The translations under genes and the position numbers were made by a program. The notes beneath the pieces are model-generated. The model did no database searches and was not told where the DNA came from. It saw only the letters and a program-made list of their open reading frames with translations. A stretch of 21,976 nucleotides of DNA from a virus: IMG/VR virus record IMGVR_UViG_3300025949_001085, positions 1 to 21,976 of that record; one strand, written 5' to 3'. Positions 20,972-21,976 of the stretch are shown here, piece after piece; position 1 is the first letter of the stretch; each line of letters starts with the position of its first letter.

Positions 20972-21976
20972 ATGACCACCGCCCGATCCGAACGGCCCAG
21001 TTATTTCGAGGGTCAATATATCGGCGCCGCCGATCTGGAAGCCGCAATCGACTACGCTCGCGAATTGTCGCGTGAGGCGGCGCTGGCCGGGCAAAGCTGG
21101 GGCATCTGTATCGGCCTGGACCTGGTCGAGATTGCCAATGCCAGCGGCGGGTTCGACTATTACATCCTGCCCGGTCTTGCCTTTGACGGTTATGGCCGTC
21201 CGATCGTGGTGCTCGCGCCGGCGCCGGTCCCCCCGGCGCTGTTCGCCAGCCTGCCGAGCGGCAACCAGCGGGTCTGGCTGCGTTATGATCAGAAGCCGTT
21301 CCAGGGCCTGCGACCGGGCTGGCAGACGTGCAACAGCAGCGACAGCTATGCGCGCGTCCAGGAATCCTATGCGATCGAGGTTGGCGCGTTCAGTGCGGTC
21401 AAGGACCGGCAAAGCGGCGTCACCGTCGCCGGCGCGCTGGTCGAGGATGCACGGCTCGCGCTCAACTCGATCGACGCCGACGCGCCTTTGGTCTGCGACG
21501 CCTCGATCCCGCATCAGCAATTCCCGGAAGACAGCGCGCGCTGGCTGGTGCCGGTCGGCGCAGCCGCATGGACCTCGGGATCTCCGGGCAACCTGGGAGA
21601 ACGCACCGCCGACGGCAAGAAACAGAGCCGCGTCCTGCGCCGTTATGCCGGCCAGATCGCCGAAAGCGTCTATGCCGCCGATGGCGTGCTGCGCCTGCGT
21701 GATCGCTTTACCGATCGCGACCCTGCGCAAACGCCCGACGACCAATGCAGCGCGAGCAGCATTACCACCGACGACATCACCAACGCGATCGATCCCACCG
21801 GCAAGAAGCTCGACCGGCTGATAGGCAACGAACTGGTCTGGGTCGAAGGCAATATGCGCGTCACCGGCGACGCGCGTCTGTGGGGCACCAAGCTCGAATT
21901 CCGCGATGCCAAGGGCACCACCGCCAAGGGCAAACTCTATTTGCAACGCGGCGCGACCGACAATGTGTTCGGCGGC
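20972..21976 (+). CDS. Third YFxG-domain protein, partial at the window edge
   Basis: An open frame of 335 codons runs from the ATG at 20972 to the last base without a stop, so the gene is cut by the window. GAGGAGG (20957-20963) is a strong ribosome site and overlaps the previous stop. Residues 11-50 (SYFEGQYIGAADLEAAIDYA, then GQSWGICIGLDLVEI) are a diverged copy of the domain at the start of the two upstream proteins. The motif cysteine before GL is replaced by Ile (CIGL instead of CGL). Later segments such as YILPGLAFDGYGRPIVVLAP match the same domain. Residues about 295-330 (VEGNMRVTGDARLWGTKLEF) are strand-rich and look like the start of a beta-structured shaft as in fibre proteins. Probable appendage component. 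Confidence 0.8.
   Translation, partial: MTTARSERPSYFEGQYIGAADLEAAIDYARELSREAALAGQSWGICIGLDLVEIANASGGFDYYILPGLAFDGYGRPIVVLAPAPVPPALFASLPSGNQRVWLRYDQKPFQGLRPGWQTCNSSDSYARVQESYAIEVGAFSAVKDRQSGVTVAGALVEDARLALNSIDADAPLVCDASIPHQQFPEDSARWLVPVGAAAWTSGSPGNLGERTADGKKQSRVLRRYAGQIAESVYAADGVLRLRDRFTDRDPAQTPDDQCSASSITTDDITNAIDPTGKKLDRLIGNELVWVEGNMRVTGDARLWGTKLEFRDAKGTTAKGKLYLQRGATDNVFGG

Noticed and set aside
1-21976. tRNA, rRNA or insertion sequences
   Set aside because: No tRNA-like cloverleaf, rRNA segment, transposase motif or flanking terminal repeats were seen on either strand.

Overview
The window is one dense, co-directional locus, all on the + strand, from a GC-rich bacterium. Base composition, codon use and the near absence of spacer suggest an alphaproteobacterium, probably of the Sphingomonas type; this is an inference from style, not a marker gene. 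The locus encodes a contractile phage-tail-like particle of the extracellular contractile injection system (eCIS) class, the family of the Serratia antifeeding prophage (Afp) and Photorhabdus virulence cassettes (PVC). No capsid, portal, terminase, integrase or type VI membrane-complex gene is present, so this is neither a normal prophage nor a T6SS.

Layout. Bases 1-249 are non-coding and contain an AT-rich island with an imperfect inverted repeat; the operon promoter is presumed to lie here. A small winged-helix-like protein (250-483) and a DUF4255/Pvc16-type cap protein (496-1113) follow, then an unrecognised beta-rich protein (1110-2270). The tail trunk has two sheath-tube pairs: a very large sheath (2307-5492) with a tube (5522-5968), and a second sheath (5976-7943) with a second tube (7943-8509). 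The hub and baseplate come next: an Afp6-like small protein (8522-8728), a LysM tube-initiator protein of Afp7 type (8732-9448), a gpD/gp27-like hub (9445-10650), a gpV/gp5-like spike (10647-11168), a hydrophobic helical protein of unknown role (11181-11945), gp25 (11942-12361), a gpJ/gp6-like wedge (12363-14375) and a beta-propeller/tail protein I fusion (14372-16489).

The last 5.5 kb (16494 to the window end) encodes three large proteins sharing an N-terminal domain with a YFxGxxL...DL...GxxxCGL signature. The first adds a beta-propeller and a 20-triplet collagen-like stem, the second cysteine clusters and a C-terminal coiled coil, and the third runs off the edge. They are the best candidates for fibres or target-binding appendages. 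A palindromic element resembling repeats dispersed in alphaproteobacterial genomes separates the first two.

Stop/start overlaps (GTGA, TGATG, ATGA) tie many of the structural genes together, so tail, baseplate and appendages are probably made from one long transcript. No PAAR tip, tape-measure protein, AAA+ ATPase or recognisable toxin was seen; the ATPase, tape measure and cargo may lie downstream. The most unusual points are the 1061-residue sheath with a repeated beta-module that also occurs in the upstream unknown protein, the spike split into two genes with a hydrophobic protein in the usual PAAR neighbourhood, and the collagen-stemmed propeller protein.
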